A DNA stretch of 64,000 nt from Halopseudomonas pelagia (GCF_009497895.1 NZ_CP033116.1:682001-746000); one strand, 5' to 3'; numbered from the stretch's first letter, positions 28,804 through 37,821 are shown. Notes: generated from the sequence alone by a model not told the origin. Made by a program: numbers and translations.

Positions 28804-30444
28804 TCAGTGCAGGTCGATACCCAGCTTGCTGACCCGATAGCGTAATTGTTTGAGGCTGATGTTCAGGCGCCGGGCCGCCTCGGACTGGTTATTGTTGGTG
28901 TCGACCAGCATGGCGCGGATATGCGCGGCTTCATCCTGATTCACCCAGTTATATGAACGCCCGTAGGGCCGTTGACCGTTAACGCTCAGCGGCTGGCCAG
29001 CCAGCTCCGCCGGCGCAGGGTTGGCGGCTTTCTCGTGCTGGATATGTTGCGGCAGATTGATCGCGCTTTCGGACGAGAGACTGCGTTTGATTTTGTCACC
29101 GCTGAGCGAATCCGCGTCGCTGGTCAGCGCCGTGCGTTCCAGCACGTTTTGCAACTGGCGGATATTGCCCGGCCAGTCGAAGCGTTCGAGAATTTCGAAG
29201 GCGTCGGCTTCCAGGCTCCAGTTGCGCTCATAGTGGTGGTTGAGCTCATTGAGAAAGTGCAAAGCCAATTGGCGAATGTCGTCCTGACGCTCGCGCAGCG
29301 GCGGTAGATGTACCGGGACTACGTGCAGGCGGTAGAACAGATCCAGGCGGAAGCGCCCCTGGTTGACCGACTCCTGCAAGTTGACGTGGGTAGCGGTGAT
29401 CACCCGAAAATCCACTGAAATAGCGTGATCACTGCCGACCGGGTCTACCTTTTTCTCCTGCAATACACGCAGCAGCTTGGCCTGCAAGGCCAGCGGCATG
29501 TCGCCGATTTCATCGAGAAACAGCGTGCCGCCGTCGGCCTGCAGGATCTTGCCCTGCTTGGATTGTGATGCCCCGGTGAATGCACCCTTGGCATGACCAA
29601 ACAGCTCGGATTCGAGCAGTTCTGCGGGGATCGCCGCACAGTTGATGCAGATAAACGGCTTCTCGCGCCGATCGCTCTGCTGGTGGGTCATGCGCGCGAA
29701 TTTCTCCTTGCCGGTGCCGGACTCGCCCAGGAGCATGACCGGCGCATCGCTGCGGGCGACCTGGATAGTCGAGCGCACCGCATCCATCAGCGCCGGACTG
29801 GTGCCCAGAATCCCGTGCGCCAGGCTTTGTTTGAGCATCGCCTCGACCGCAATACTGTGTCTGAGATGCTGGTTTTCCTTGACCAGATGCGCGGTCTGAT
29901 CGACTACGAACTGGTGAATGCGCAATACCTGGCCAATCATGGAGGCGGCGATGCGCAGCAGGCTGATATCGTCATCGAAGGGACGCTCGTGCAGTCCTTC
30001 ACGCTGCACCGAGAGCACGCCGATGGGTGTGCCGGACTCCAGAATAGGCACGGCAATAAAGGTCATGCGCCCGCCGGTATGATTGGACAGCTCGGCCACC
30101 CGGTAGATGAATAGCGGCTCCTTGCTGACATCCGGAACCAGGCCTATCGAACCCGTGCGCATGACATAACCGGTGACGCCCTGATTTATGTTCAGGTTGA
30201 AGCGGCCGGCTTTCAGATCTTCCGGTGCCAGGCCATAGGAGTAGCGTACTTCCAGGCTATTGGTGGCAGTGATCGGCAGGCTGACCCTGCCGCAGTTCAG
30301 GCCGTACAGCTGCGCCAGGAGCCGCAGAATCCCCTGTATGGTGCGCGGGGCATCCAACGGCTTCTCCAACAGCTTGGCCATTTCCAGAATAACGACCAGT
30401 TCACGCTTCATCTGCTGGGATGTCCGATCAGACAGGGTTATCAC
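28804..30444 (-). CDS. Sigma-54-dependent transcriptional activator (GAF-AAA+-HTH)
   Basis: NifA-like enhancer-binding activator of about 546 residues. I chose the GTG at 30444 because AAGGAG lies 9 bp ahead; the frame is open up to an ATG at 30543 that would overlap the fmdB end. An N-terminal GAF domain (LELRV-type [45 protein letters not shown]) is followed by the AAA+ module with Walker A GESGTGKE, the sigma-54 contact motif GAFTGA, Walker [12 protein letters not shown], and a C-terminal Fis-type helix-turn-helix ([20 protein letters not shown]). It is inside the amide cluster and is the natural candidate to fire the two sigma-54 promoters at 32213 and 32493. The inducer is unknown. Confidence 0.92.
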   Translation of the reverse strand: MITLSDRTSQQMKRELVVILEMAKLLEKPLDAPRTIQGILRLLAQLYGLNCGRVSLPITATNSLEVRYSYGLAPEDLKAGRFNLNINQGVTGYVMRTGSIGLVPDVSKEPLFIYRVAELSNHTGGRMTFIAVPILESGTPIGVLSVQREGLHERPFDDDISLLRIAASMIGQVLRIHQFVVDQTAHLVKENQHLRHSIAVEAMLKQSLAHGILGTSPALMDAVRSTIQVARSDAPVMLLGESGTGKEKFARMTHQQSDRREKPFICINCAAIPAELLESELFGHAKGAFTGASQSKQGKILQADGGTLFLDEIGDMPLALQAKLLRVLQEKKVDPVGSDHAISVDFRVITATHVNLQESVNQGRFRLDLFYRLHVVPVHLPPLRERQDDIRQLALHFLNELNHHYERNWSLEADAFEILERFDWPGNIRQLQNVLERTALTSDADSLSGDKIKRSLSSESAINLPQHIQHEKAANPAPAELAGQPLSVNGQRPYGRSYNWVNQDEAAHIRAMLVDTNNNQSEAARRLNISLKQLRYRVSKLGIDLH

Positions 30445-30524
30445 GTATGCAGGCTCCTTGATGCGGGAACAACTGATCCCGTGGGCCTGCGTCGGGTTAA
30501 TACACTGAACTCGCAGTGCTGAAT

Positions 30525-30848
30525 TCAGTGGCTGATCATCCATGGACGACGCGGACCACTTTGCTGCTTGAGAGCGGGCGGCTGCCCTTCCTCACGGGGT
30601 TTATGAGTGCAGGTTTTACCGCTGCAACAACTGTGCCCTTGACTGACTCTGGGTTGATGGGCGCTGCGCTCGTTGGTTTCATGCGCGCTGCGTTGCTGCG
30701 AACTGAGCACCTGCAGGCGTGGCGCGCTGATCAGGCGCTGCATGGAGTGCCCGCAGGCCGGACAAGCGCGTGGCAGATTGCGTTCGGCGCTTGGCAGTAA
30801 CGCCTCGAAGGAGCCGCATTGCGGGCAGTCAAAATCATATAAGGGCAT
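30525..30848 (-). CDS. fmdB: FmdB-type zinc ribbon protein
   Basis: 107-residue protein with an N-terminal FmdB domain (MPLYDFDCPQCGSFEALLPS ... RACPACGHSMQ) whose two CxxC pairs form a zinc ribbon. The start at 30848 has AAGGAG 7 bp upstream. The family is found beside formamidase genes and is suggested to be regulatory, without proof. After the ribbon comes a polar tail with an extra cysteine group (HSCCSGKTCTHK) that is unusual for the short family. Lies between fmdA and the activator. Confidence 0.88.
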   Translation of the reverse strand: MPLYDFDCPQCGSFEALLPSAERNLPRACPACGHSMQRLISAPRLQVLSSQQRSAHETNERSAHQPRVSQGHSCCSGKTCTHKPREEGQPPALKQQSGPRRPWMISH

Positions 30849-30917
30849 GGAATGCTCCTTGTGGGTGCGTCCGAAGAGGAGTCGCCGCACCAAAAAGGCT
30901 GCGGCGACACGGCAGGT

Positions 30918-32147
30918 CTACTTATTCCATTTGGAAGTGGGCACTTCCGGGCTGTTGACCGAGATGGTCGGGCCATCGGCGTTGGGCATGATGTCGAAAT
31001 CGAAAATTTCGGTGGGGATCCACAGGGTGGCGCAGACGTTGGGTACGTCGACAATGCCGCTGATATGCCCTTGTACCGGCGCAGTGCCGAGCAGGGAGTA
31101 CGCCTGGGCGCCACTGAAACCGAATTTTTTCAGATATTCGATCGCGTTCAGACACGCCTGGCGGTAGGCAACATGCGCATCCAGGTAATGCTGCTTGCCG
31201 TTTTCATCGACCGAGATACCTTCGAAGATCAAGTGTTTCTTGTAGCTGGGCGCCATGTCGCTGGGCTGGAAGATCGGGTTCTTTACGCCGTATTTTCTTA
31301 CGCCATCCTTAATCAGGTTGACGCGAATGTGGATCCAGCCGGCCATCTCGATCGCACCGCAGAAGGTGATTTCGCCGTCGCCCTGGGAGAAGTGCAGATC
31401 GCCCATCGACAGTCCACCGCCTTTCACATACACCGGGAAGAATACCCGCGAGCCTTTGGTCAGGTCCTTGATGTCACAGTTGCCGCCGTGTTCACGCGGC
31501 GGCACGGTGCGCGCGCCTTCGTTAGCAATTTTCGCCGCAACGTCACCGGTGGCGCGGCCAACGTGAGCAGTGGGTGCGTAGGGTGGGTTGGCCAGGCCAG
31601 GTACGCGATCCGGATCGGTATCGATCAGCGCCTGCTCACGCTTGTTCCATTCGTCCAGCAGCTCCTGTGACGGCAGGCAGCCAATCAGGCCCGGGTGCAT
31701 CAGGCCGATAAATTCGACGCCGGGGATGTGCCGGGATTTGGTGTAGATGCCATTGAAATCCCAGATGGTCTTGCGTGCTTCAGGGAAATGTTCGGTCAGA
31801 AAGCCGCCACCGTTTTCCTTGGCGAATACACCGTTAAAGCCCCACATCTGGTCGGCGAAGGCGCCGATGTCGAGAATATCGACCACCATCAGGTCGCCGG
31901 GCTCTGCTCCTTCCACGGCTACTGGGCCGCTCAGGTAGTGCACCTTGCTCAGGTCCACATCGCGCACGTCATCAGCGCTGTCATTGTTTTCGATCTGCCC
32001 GCCGGTCCAATCCATGCATTCGATGATGAAATCATCGCCTGGCTTCACGGTCGCGACCATCGGAACGTCCGGATGCCAGCGGTTATGGATGATATCGTGT
32101 TCCTTGGGGCTCTTGTTCAGATCGATCTTGATCAATGTCTCAGCCAT
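30918..32147 (-). CDS. fmdA: Formamidase FmdA (acetamidase/formamidase family)
   Basis: Hydrolyses formamide to formate and ammonia. 409 residues from the ATG at 32147 (MAETLIKIDLNKSP). Family motifs include HNRWHPDVP, DWTGGQIENNDSADDVRDVDL, GLMHPGLIGCLPS, GGNCDIKDLTKGSRVFFPVYV and GDLHFSQGDGEITFCGAIEM. GAGGATTCATCG precedes the ATG. It is the first gene of the minus-strand cluster and stands behind a sigma-54-type promoter at 32213-32227. It adds formamide to the substrate range beside AmiE. Confidence 0.96.
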   Translation of the reverse strand: MAETLIKIDLNKSPKEHDIIHNRWHPDVPMVATVKPGDDFIIECMDWTGGQIENNDSADDVRDVDLSKVHYLSGPVAVEGAEPGDLMVVDILDIGAFADQMWGFNGVFAKENGGGFLTEHFPEARKTIWDFNGIYTKSRHIPGVEFIGLMHPGLIGCLPSQELLDEWNKREQALIDTDPDRVPGLANPPYAPTAHVGRATGDVAAKIANEGARTVPPREHGGNCDIKDLTKGSRVFFPVYVKGGGLSMGDLHFSQGDGEITFCGAIEMAGWIHIRVNLIKDGVRKYGVKNPIFQPSDMAPSYKKHLIFEGISVDENGKQHYLDAHVAYRQACLNAIEYLKKFGFSGAQAYSLLGTAPVQGHISGIVDVPNVCATLWIPTEIFDFDIMPNADGPTISVNSPEVPTSKWNK

Positions 32148-32212
32148 GACGATGAATCCTCTGTGTGGGTGATGGCGTTCAAGGCCGGATGTAGGCCAGT
32201 GCAAATGGTAGA

Positions 32213-32227
32213 GCAGATGCCGTGCCA
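32213..32227 (-). promoter_or_regulatory. Sigma-54 promoter of the fmdA operon
   Basis: Minus strand TGGCAC-GGCAT-CTGCT: GG and GC are in the required -24/-12 register. The predicted start lies about 55 bp before the fmdA ATG. Only the first base of the -12 TTGC element differs from consensus. Confidence 0.75.
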
Positions 32228-32287
32228 GCTTTGTCATGGATGGGAAAAGTCGTTGTTAATCAGTTATTTGTGATTGGATAGTCAGTT

Positions 32288-32322
32288 ATTGTCATATTGG
32301 TGGCCCAGACCAATGTGACAAT
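32288..32322. repeat. Inverted repeat beside the TGACA palindromes
   Basis: ATTGTCATATTGG (32288-32300) and CCAATGTGACAAT (32310-32322) are complementary at 12 of 13 positions, separated by 9 bp. The right arm runs into the first TGACAATGTCA. This could be another, paired binding site for the local activator. Confidence 0.6.
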
Positions 32323-32360
32323 GTCACGGGTTTGAGGCTGACAATGTCATGACAATGTCA
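32316..32360. promoter_or_regulatory. Triple palindromic activator site (TGACAATGTCA)
   Basis: The 11-bp palindrome TGACAATGTCA occurs at 32316-32326, 32339-32349 and 32350-32360, the last two abutting. It lies about 100 bp behind the -24 of the fmdA promoter and about 135 bp ahead of the -24 of the transporter promoter, as expected for upstream sites of a sigma-54 activator that serves both directions. Assignment to the regulator at 28804-30444 is inference. Confidence 0.65.
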
Positions 32361-32492
32361 GATTGCCCTGTGAGGGCTGATAAATCTCGCTGAAGGAGGA
32401 CGCGCGCCCCGAGTGCAGAGGTCGCGTGCAGGTCATTGAAAAATAGCCATTTAAATAAATTATGGAATTCTTTTATGGCCATTTGGCCTTGA

Positions 32493-32508
32493 TGGCACAA
32501 GGGTTGCT
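32493..32508 (+). promoter_or_regulatory. Sigma-54 promoter of the transporter operon
   Basis: TGGCAC-AAGGG-TTGCT matches the sigma-54 consensus at every core position. The predicted start is near 32519, about 69 bp before the ATG at 32588. The AT-rich stretch 32436-32476 between the palindromes and the promoter would suit an IHF bend. Confidence 0.85.
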
Positions 32509-32587
32509 CTGAGGTGTAGTGACAGGTCGGCGGACTGGGGAGATGGGTTCGCTAGCCGGTTTTACCCACATCAAGGAGAACCACCCT

Positions 32588-33832
32588 ATGCACGAATCAA
32601 TACGCAAGATGCCCGCCTGGAAGCGCCATGTGTTGGCGTTGGCGCTGGGCTCTGGTTTAGGCTTTACCGGCCTCGCCGGCGCGGCAGATTTTCCTACCGA
32701 TCAGGTCAATACCACCGACCTGGCCGTGACCGATGACACCGTCAAGGTCGGCATTCTGCATTCCATTACCGGCACCATGGCCATCAGCGAAACCGGTTCG
32801 GTCGAGGCAGAAATGCTGGCGATCGAACAGATCAACGCGATGGGCGGCGTACTGGGCCGACAGATTGAAATCGTGCAGGAAGATGGCGCCAGTGACTGGC
32901 CGACCTTCGCGGAAAAATCGCGCAAGCTGCTGACCCAGGACAAGGTTGCCGCGGTATTCGGTTGCTGGACCTCCGCATCTCGTAAAGCCGTATTGCCGGT
33001 TTTCGAGAAAGAAAACGGCATGCTCTACTATCCGACCTTCTATGAAGGGTTGGAGCAGTCCAAGAACGTAATCTACACCGGCCAGGAAGCCACCCAGCAG
33101 ATTCTTGCCGGTCTGGACTGGATTGCCAAAGAGAAAGATGCCAAGACCTTCTACCTGGTCGGCTCTGACTATATCTGGCCACGCACCTCGAACAAGATCG
33201 CCCGCAAGCATATTGAAAACGTCCTGGGTGGCACCGTTGTAGGAGAAGAGTACTACCCGCTGGGCAACACCAACTTCGGTTCGCTGATCAACAAGATCCG
33301 TCTTAAAAAGCCTGATGTGGTGTATTCCAGCATTGTCGGTGGTTCCAACGTCGCCTGGTGGAAGCAGCTGAATGCCGCCGGCATCACCGCTGACCGCCAG
33401 ACCATCATGACCATCTCGGTAACCGAAGACGAAGTGCTGGGCATTGGTGGCGAGAACATGGTGGGTTTCTACTCGTCCATGAAGTACTTCCAGTCGCTGG
33501 AAAACGACAACAACTCCGAGTTCGTCAAGGCGTTCAAGGCGCGTTGGGGTGAAGACAGCGTGATTGGTGACGTAACTCAGGCTGCCTATCTTGGCCCCTG
33601 GTTGTGGAAAGCCGCAGTAGAAAAGGCTGGTAGCTTCGACGTCGACGCTGTATCCGCCGCCTCGCCGGATATCGAGCTGACCAGCGCCCCTGAAGGCTAC
33701 GTGAAGATCCACCGCAACAACCACCTGTGGAGCAAGCTGCGTGTAGGTCAATGGCAGGCAGATGGTCAGGCCAAGGTCGTTTACGAGTCTGAGCTGATCG
33801 AACCGAACCCCTTCCCAGAAGGTTACCAATAA
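32588..33832 (+). CDS. urtA: UrtA/FmdD-type substrate-binding protein of amide/urea ABC transporter
   Basis: Periplasmic binding protein of the branched-chain-amino-acid type, urea/short-amide subfamily, 414 residues. The ATG at 32588 follows AAGGAGAACC. A signal peptide (HVLALALGSGLGFTGLAGAA) leads to the mature protein. Family motifs: VKVGILHSITGTMAISET, INAMGGVLGRQIEIV, FAEKSRKLLTQDKVAAVFGC, WTSASRKAVLPVFE and GSDYIWPRTSNKI. It resembles both UrtA (urea) and FmdD of methylotrophs (amides). Next to fmdA and amiE the ligand is likely a short amide or urea. A sigma-54 promoter lies upstream. Confidence 0.9.
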   Translation: MHESIRKMPAWKRHVLALALGSGLGFTGLAGAADFPTDQVNTTDLAVTDDTVKVGILHSITGTMAISETGSVEAEMLAIEQINAMGGVLGRQIEIVQEDGASDWPTFAEKSRKLLTQDKVAAVFGCWTSASRKAVLPVFEKENGMLYYPTFYEGLEQSKNVIYTGQEATQQILAGLDWIAKEKDAKTFYLVGSDYIWPRTSNKIARKHIENVLGGTVVGEEYYPLGNTNFGSLINKIRLKKPDVVYSSIVGGSNVAWWKQLNAAGITADRQTIMTISVTEDEVLGIGGENMVGFYSSMKYFQSLENDNNSEFVKAFKARWGEDSVIGDVTQAAYLGPWLWKAAVEKAGSFDVDAVSAASPDIELTSAPEGYVKIHRNNHLWSKLRVGQWQADGQAKVVYESELIEPNPFPEGYQ

Positions 33833-33906
33833 GGCGCTCCCGTCAGGGTAAATCAGCACTGATGCGGTCTTCTTGACCGCATCTTACCGAATTAAGGAGA
33901 GCGATC

Positions 33907-34830
33907 ATGGGCGGATATTCCTCGCAGGAACTCACGGCCATCTTTGTTATGCAGGGCTTTAGCGGGCTTAGCCTGTTTTGTGTATTCCTGCTGATGGCGT
34001 TGGGTCTGGCGATCATTTTTGGACAAATGGGCGTGATCAATATGGCCCACGGTGAATTTCTAACCTTGGGCGCCTATATCACCTGGCTGGTGTCGGAGCT
34101 GGGTACCAGTATCTGGCCATGGATGGAGCACATCTATTTCCCTATCGCGATACTGGCGGCTTTTACCGGAACCTTTATTTTAGGCTACCTGGTCGAGCGT
34201 TTCATGATCAGGCTGCTGTACAACCGGCCGTTGGATACCTTGCTGGCGACCTGGGGGTTGGGACTCATCATGCAGCAGGCGTTTCGCTCCGGTTTTGGCC
34301 CGCGCGAGGTCAGCGTCAGTTTGCCTGGCTGGTTGATGGGCTCCTGGGCACCTACCGACATTATCGATATCCCAATGAACGGCATGTTCGTTATGGGCGT
34401 CACTTTCTTTATTACCCTTGGGGTGGCGATCCTGCTGTACAAGTCGCGCTGGGGTATCAAAGTGCGCGCAACTACACAGAACCGCGCCATGGCCAATGCT
34501 GCCGGTATCAATACCCAGCGGGTCGACCGCTTTACCTTTGCGTTGGGTTGCGGGATCGCGGGTGTTGCCGGTGCGGCCTTCACTACCATCGCCTCTACCG
34601 GCCCCACTACGGGTTCGCTGTATATCGTCGATACCTTCCTGATTGTTGTCTTTGGCGGCGCAGCCAGCATTCTCGGCACCGTGGTATCGGCGTTCGGTAT
34701 TGCCCAGGCGCAGTCGATAATGGAGTTCTTCCTCAGCGGTTCCATGGCCAAGGTCATTACGCTCTCGGTTGTGGTCGGCATTCTGATGATTCGTCCCCAG
34801 GGGCTCTTTGCAAGCAAGGTGCGCCGTTGA
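33907..34830 (+). CDS. urtB: UrtB/FmdE-type permease of amide/urea ABC transporter
   Basis: LivH-type inner-membrane permease with about eight to nine hydrophobic segments, 307 residues. Signature stretches: GLAIIFGQMGVINMAHGEFL near the N-terminus, RATTQNRAMANAAGINTQRV in the cytoplasmic coupling loop, and GGAASILGTVVSAFGIAQAQ towards the C-terminus. AAGGAG precedes the ATG. It lies 75 bp after the binding protein and 27 bp before the second permease. Confidence 0.92.
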   Translation: MGGYSSQELTAIFVMQGFSGLSLFCVFLLMALGLAIIFGQMGVINMAHGEFLTLGAYITWLVSELGTSIWPWMEHIYFPIAILAAFTGTFILGYLVERFMIRLLYNRPLDTLLATWGLGLIMQQAFRSGFGPREVSVSLPGWLMGSWAPTDIIDIPMNGMFVMGVTFFITLGVAILLYKSRWGIKVRATTQNRAMANAAGINTQRVDRFTFALGCGIAGVAGAAFTTIASTGPTTGSLYIVDTFLIVVFGGAASILGTVVSAFGIAQAQSIMEFFLSGSMAKVITLSVVVGILMIRPQGLFASKVRR

Positions 34831-34857
34831 TCGGCGTGCCGGCTGGAGGTTATTGAT

Positions 34858-35994
34858 ATGCACAGATGGATAGCGGCATTCGGGGGAGGGCAACGCCTGC
34901 TGCAGCTGCTGGCGCTGGCCGTACTGTTGATGGTGATACTGCCTTTGACGCTGGATATATTCCGTCTCAACCTGCTGGGCAAGTATCTGACCTACGCCTT
35001 TGTCGCGGTGGGGCTGGTGTTGTGCTGGGGTTATGGCGGCATTCTGAGCCTGGGCCAGGGGATCTTCTTTGGTCTTGGCGGTTACTGCATGGCGATGTTT
35101 CTCAAGCTGGAGTCGTCGGCGCCGGAGTTCACGTCCATTCAGAGCACGCCGGGCATCCCTGACTTCATGGACTGGAACCAGATCACCGAGTTGCCGATGA
35201 TGTGGATGCCGTTCAACAGTCTGTTCCTGACGATTGTGTTGATTCTCACCGTGCCGGCGATCGTGGCGTTCATTATCGGTTTCGCGATGTTCAAGCGGCG
35301 GGTGGGTGGGGTGTATTTCGCCATCATTACCCAGGCGATTGCCTCCATCGCAACGATCTTGATCATCGGTCAGCAGGGTTACACCGGTGGCATCAATGGC
35401 ATTACCGACCTGCGCACGCTGCTGGGCTGGGACATCCGTTCCGACAGCGCCCGCTACATTCTCTACTTTGTTTGCTGCGTAGCGCTGATCATCTGCTTAC
35501 TGGTCGGCCAGTTCGTGCTTAACAGCCGGTTCGGCAAGTTGCTGATTGCGATGCGTGACCAGGAAGACCGCGTGCGCTTCTCCGGCTACGACGTGGCCAA
35601 TATCAAGATCTTCGTCTTTGCGTTGGCCGGGGTATTTTCCGCCATCGGCGGCGCCATGTTCGCGTTGCAGGTCGGCTTTATGTCGCCTTCCTTTGTCGGT
35701 ACCGTGGCGTCGATCGAGATGGTGATTTTCTGTGCAGTCGGTGGCCGGCTGTCGTTGATAGGCGCGGTCTACGGTGCACTACTGGTTAACCTGGCCAAGA
35801 CCATGCTCTCGGAAACCTTCCCGCAACTGTGGATCGTGTTTATGGGCGCTCTGTTTATAGGGGTGGTTCTACTGTTTCCGCGCGGTCTGGCTGGTATTTA
35901 TACCGACTTCGTCCAGCCGCATCTGAACGGCTTGCTTGGCCGTAAGCGCAAGAAATCCGGTGAAACCGCCGTGGCCCAGGAGGTGCAGTCATGA
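34858..35994 (+). CDS. urtC: UrtC/FmdF-type permease of amide/urea ABC transporter
   Basis: LivM-type second permease, 378 residues, about nine to ten membrane segments. Motifs: YAFVAVGLVLCWGYGGILSL, GQGIFFGLGGYCMAMF, MFKRRVGGVYFAIITQAIAS, QQGYTGGINGITDL and AMRDQEDRVRFSGYDVANIK in the coupling loop. The GGAGG site is 9 bp before the ATG at 34858. Its stop overlaps the ATPase start by 4 bp. Confidence 0.92.
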   Translation: MHRWIAAFGGGQRLLQLLALAVLLMVILPLTLDIFRLNLLGKYLTYAFVAVGLVLCWGYGGILSLGQGIFFGLGGYCMAMFLKLESSAPEFTSIQSTPGIPDFMDWNQITELPMMWMPFNSLFLTIVLILTVPAIVAFIIGFAMFKRRVGGVYFAIITQAIASIATILIIGQQGYTGGINGITDLRTLLGWDIRSDSARYILYFVCCVALIICLLVGQFVLNSRFGKLLIAMRDQEDRVRFSGYDVANIKIFVFALAGVFSAIGGAMFALQVGFMSPSFVGTVASIEMVIFCAVGGRLSLIGAVYGALLVNLAKTMLSETFPQLWIVFMGALFIGVVLLFPRGLAGIYTDFVQPHLNGLLGRKRKKSGETAVAQEVQS

Positions 35995-36731
35995 CGTCGC
36001 CGATACTCTTGGCAATTGAAGATCTGACCGTTTCCTTCGACGGTTTCAAGGCGGTCGATGGATTGAATCTCTACGTTGAGCGTAACGAGGTGCGCGTGGT
36101 GATCGGGCCAAATGGCGCCGGCAAGACCACGCTGCTTGACTTGATATGCGGCAAGACCAAAGCGTCGTCCGGCTCCATCATGTTCAAGAATACCGAGCTG
36201 ACCAAGCTGGCCGAGAATCAGATCGTCAAGGCCGGGGTAGGGCGCAAGTTCCAGACTCCTTCCATCTATGAAAACCTGACCGTGCGGGAAAATCTGCAGC
36301 TGTCCTACCCTGGCGGGCGTACGGTGTTCGGTAGTCTGTTCTTCAAGGTGACTGAGAAAGTAACTGAGCGCGTGCGCGAGGTAGCCGGCGAAATATTCCT
36401 GTCTGACAGGCTGGAAACCAGTGCGGGCTTGCTTAGCCACGGCCAGAAGCAGTGGCTGGAAATCGGCATGTTGCTGATTCAGGACCCGGAATTGCTGATG
36501 CTTGATGAGCCGGTTGCCGGTATGAGCGTGTCCGAGCGTGAAGCGACGGCGGACCTGTTGCGGCGTATCAGCAACAACCGCTCGGTAATCGTTATTGAGC
36601 ATGACATGGACTTCGTCAAGGACATCGCCAACAAGGTTACTGTTCTGCATCAGGGCAAGTTGCTGGCCGAAGGCAAGATGGAAGACGTACAGAATAACGA
36701 GAAGGTCATCGAGGTGTACCTTGGCCACTAA
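35991..36731 (+). CDS. urtD: UrtD-type ATPase of amide/urea ABC transporter
   Basis: ABC ATPase of the LivG type, 246 residues, energising uptake through the two permeases. Walker A GPNGAGKTTL, signature LSHGQKQWLEIG, Walker B LLMLDEP and the switch histidine in VIVIEHDMDFV are all present. The signature is LSHGQ, as usual for UrtD. It overlaps urtC by 4 bp and is 15 bp before urtE. Confidence 0.94.
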   Translation: MTSPILLAIEDLTVSFDGFKAVDGLNLYVERNEVRVVIGPNGAGKTTLLDLICGKTKASSGSIMFKNTELTKLAENQIVKAGVGRKFQTPSIYENLTVRENLQLSYPGGRTVFGSLFFKVTEKVTERVREVAGEIFLSDRLETSAGLLSHGQKQWLEIGMLLIQDPELLMLDEPVAGMSVSEREATADLLRRISNNRSVIVIEHDMDFVKDIANKVTVLHQGKLLAEGKMEDVQNNEKVIEVYLGH

Positions 36732-36746
36732 TATAAGGAGGCAGTT

Positions 36747-37436
36747 ATGCTGACGGTTCGTGATCTGCGGGTAAGTTACGGCATGAGCGAAGTCATCCAT
36801 GGTATCTCGCTGGATGTCGGCGCCAATGAAACAGTGGCGATCATGGGTCGCAACGGCATGGGCAAGACTACGCTGTTCAAATCACTGATTGGCATGCATC
36901 CAAGCAGCAGTGGCTTGATCACCTTTAACGGCAAGGAGCTGAGCAAGGCCCAGTCCTACCAGCGCGTGGCCAGTGGGATAGCCTACGTCCCCCAGGGGCG
37001 CATGGTGTTTCCGACGCTAACGGTGGAAGAGAACATCATGGCCGGGCTGGAGGCGTCCGGGCGCAAGAAAGTGCCGGATGACATCTATGAGTTGTTTCCG
37101 GTGCTACTGGAGATGCGTCACCGCAAGGCGGGTAACCTCTCGGGCGGTCAGCAGCAGCAACTGGCTATCGGTCGGGCGCTGGCCGCTGATCCGAAGATAC
37201 TGCTGCTGGATGAACCTACCGAAGGTATTCAGCCATCTATCATCAAACAGCTGGCGACCACGCTGAACGAGATCAAGCAACTGCGCAAGATCAGTATTGT
37301 GGTCTCGGAGCAGGTACTCAGCTTTGCGCTGGCGGTCTCGGACCGGATGCTGGTAATCGACAAGGGGCATATAGTCCACGAGGCCAGCGGCGATCAGATC
37401 GACCGGGCACATATCAGTCGCTACTTGTCCGTATAG
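36747..37436 (+). CDS. urtE: UrtE-type ATPase of amide/urea ABC transporter
   Basis: ABC ATPase of the LivF type, 229 residues. Walker A GRNGMGKTTL, signature LSGGQQQQLAIGRALA and Walker B ILLLDEPTEGIQPS are visible. The EGIQPS stretch is typical of the UrtE group. It is the last gene of the transporter operon and is followed by a strong terminator. Confidence 0.94.
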   Translation: MLTVRDLRVSYGMSEVIHGISLDVGANETVAIMGRNGMGKTTLFKSLIGMHPSSSGLITFNGKELSKAQSYQRVASGIAYVPQGRMVFPTLTVEENIMAGLEASGRKKVPDDIYELFPVLLEMRHRKAGNLSGGQQQQLAIGRALAADPKILLLDEPTEGIQPSIIKQLATTLNEIKQLRKISIVVSEQVLSFALAVSDRMLVIDKGHIVHEASGDQIDRAHISRYLSV

Positions 37437-37449
37437 CCTGTTACGCCAG

Positions 37450-37486
37450 GCCCGCCGCCGGGTAAAACCGGCGGCGGGCTTTTTAT
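37450..37486 (+). terminator. Terminator of the transporter operon
   Basis: GCCCGCCGCCGG pairs perfectly with CCGGCGGCGGGC (12-bp stem, loop GTAAAA-sized), then TTTTT. Confidence 0.94.
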
Positions 37487-37509
37487 TGTCTTAAATCCGT
37501 CATTAACCC

Positions 37510-37537
37510 TTGACGGTTTTCTCATAGCCCCTATAAT
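37510..37537 (+). promoter_or_regulatory. rRNA promoter P1
   Basis: TTGACG and TATAAT separated by 16 bp. The first of four tandem promoters in the 613-bp region ahead of 16S rRNA, which contains no protein gene. Confidence 0.8.
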
Positions 37538-37607
37538 GCGCGTCTGCCCAAACGGGGCGCTTTGCATAAAGCGCTTTACAATCAATAAGTTAGCGATAAT
37601 TTAGCGG

Positions 37608-37635
37608 TTGACAGGGTGGTGAGTTAGCGTAGAAT
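37608..37635 (+). promoter_or_regulatory. rRNA promoter P2
   Basis: TTGACA and TAGAAT with a 16-bp spacer, flanked by GCGG before and GCGCC after, as in P3. Confidence 0.8.
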
Positions 37636-37712
37636 GCGCCGCTCACCGGGAGAGTCGGCAAGATGACTTTTTCAGGCTTCTGACTGCGGTCAGAGAAGTT
37701 TCACGGAAGCGG

Positions 37713-37740
37713 TTGACAGGGGTTTAGGCTCCTGTAGAAT
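37713..37740 (+). promoter_or_regulatory. rRNA promoter P3
   Basis: TTGACA and TAGAAT with a 16-bp spacer. Surroundings are nearly the same as in P2, which suggests local duplication. Confidence 0.8.
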
Positions 37741-37821
37741 GCGCCTCCCGGTCACGAGAAAGAGGTTGTTCTCGGGGCCAGACAAGCAAGGATGTGATGA
37801 ACAAGATTCTCACAAAAATGC

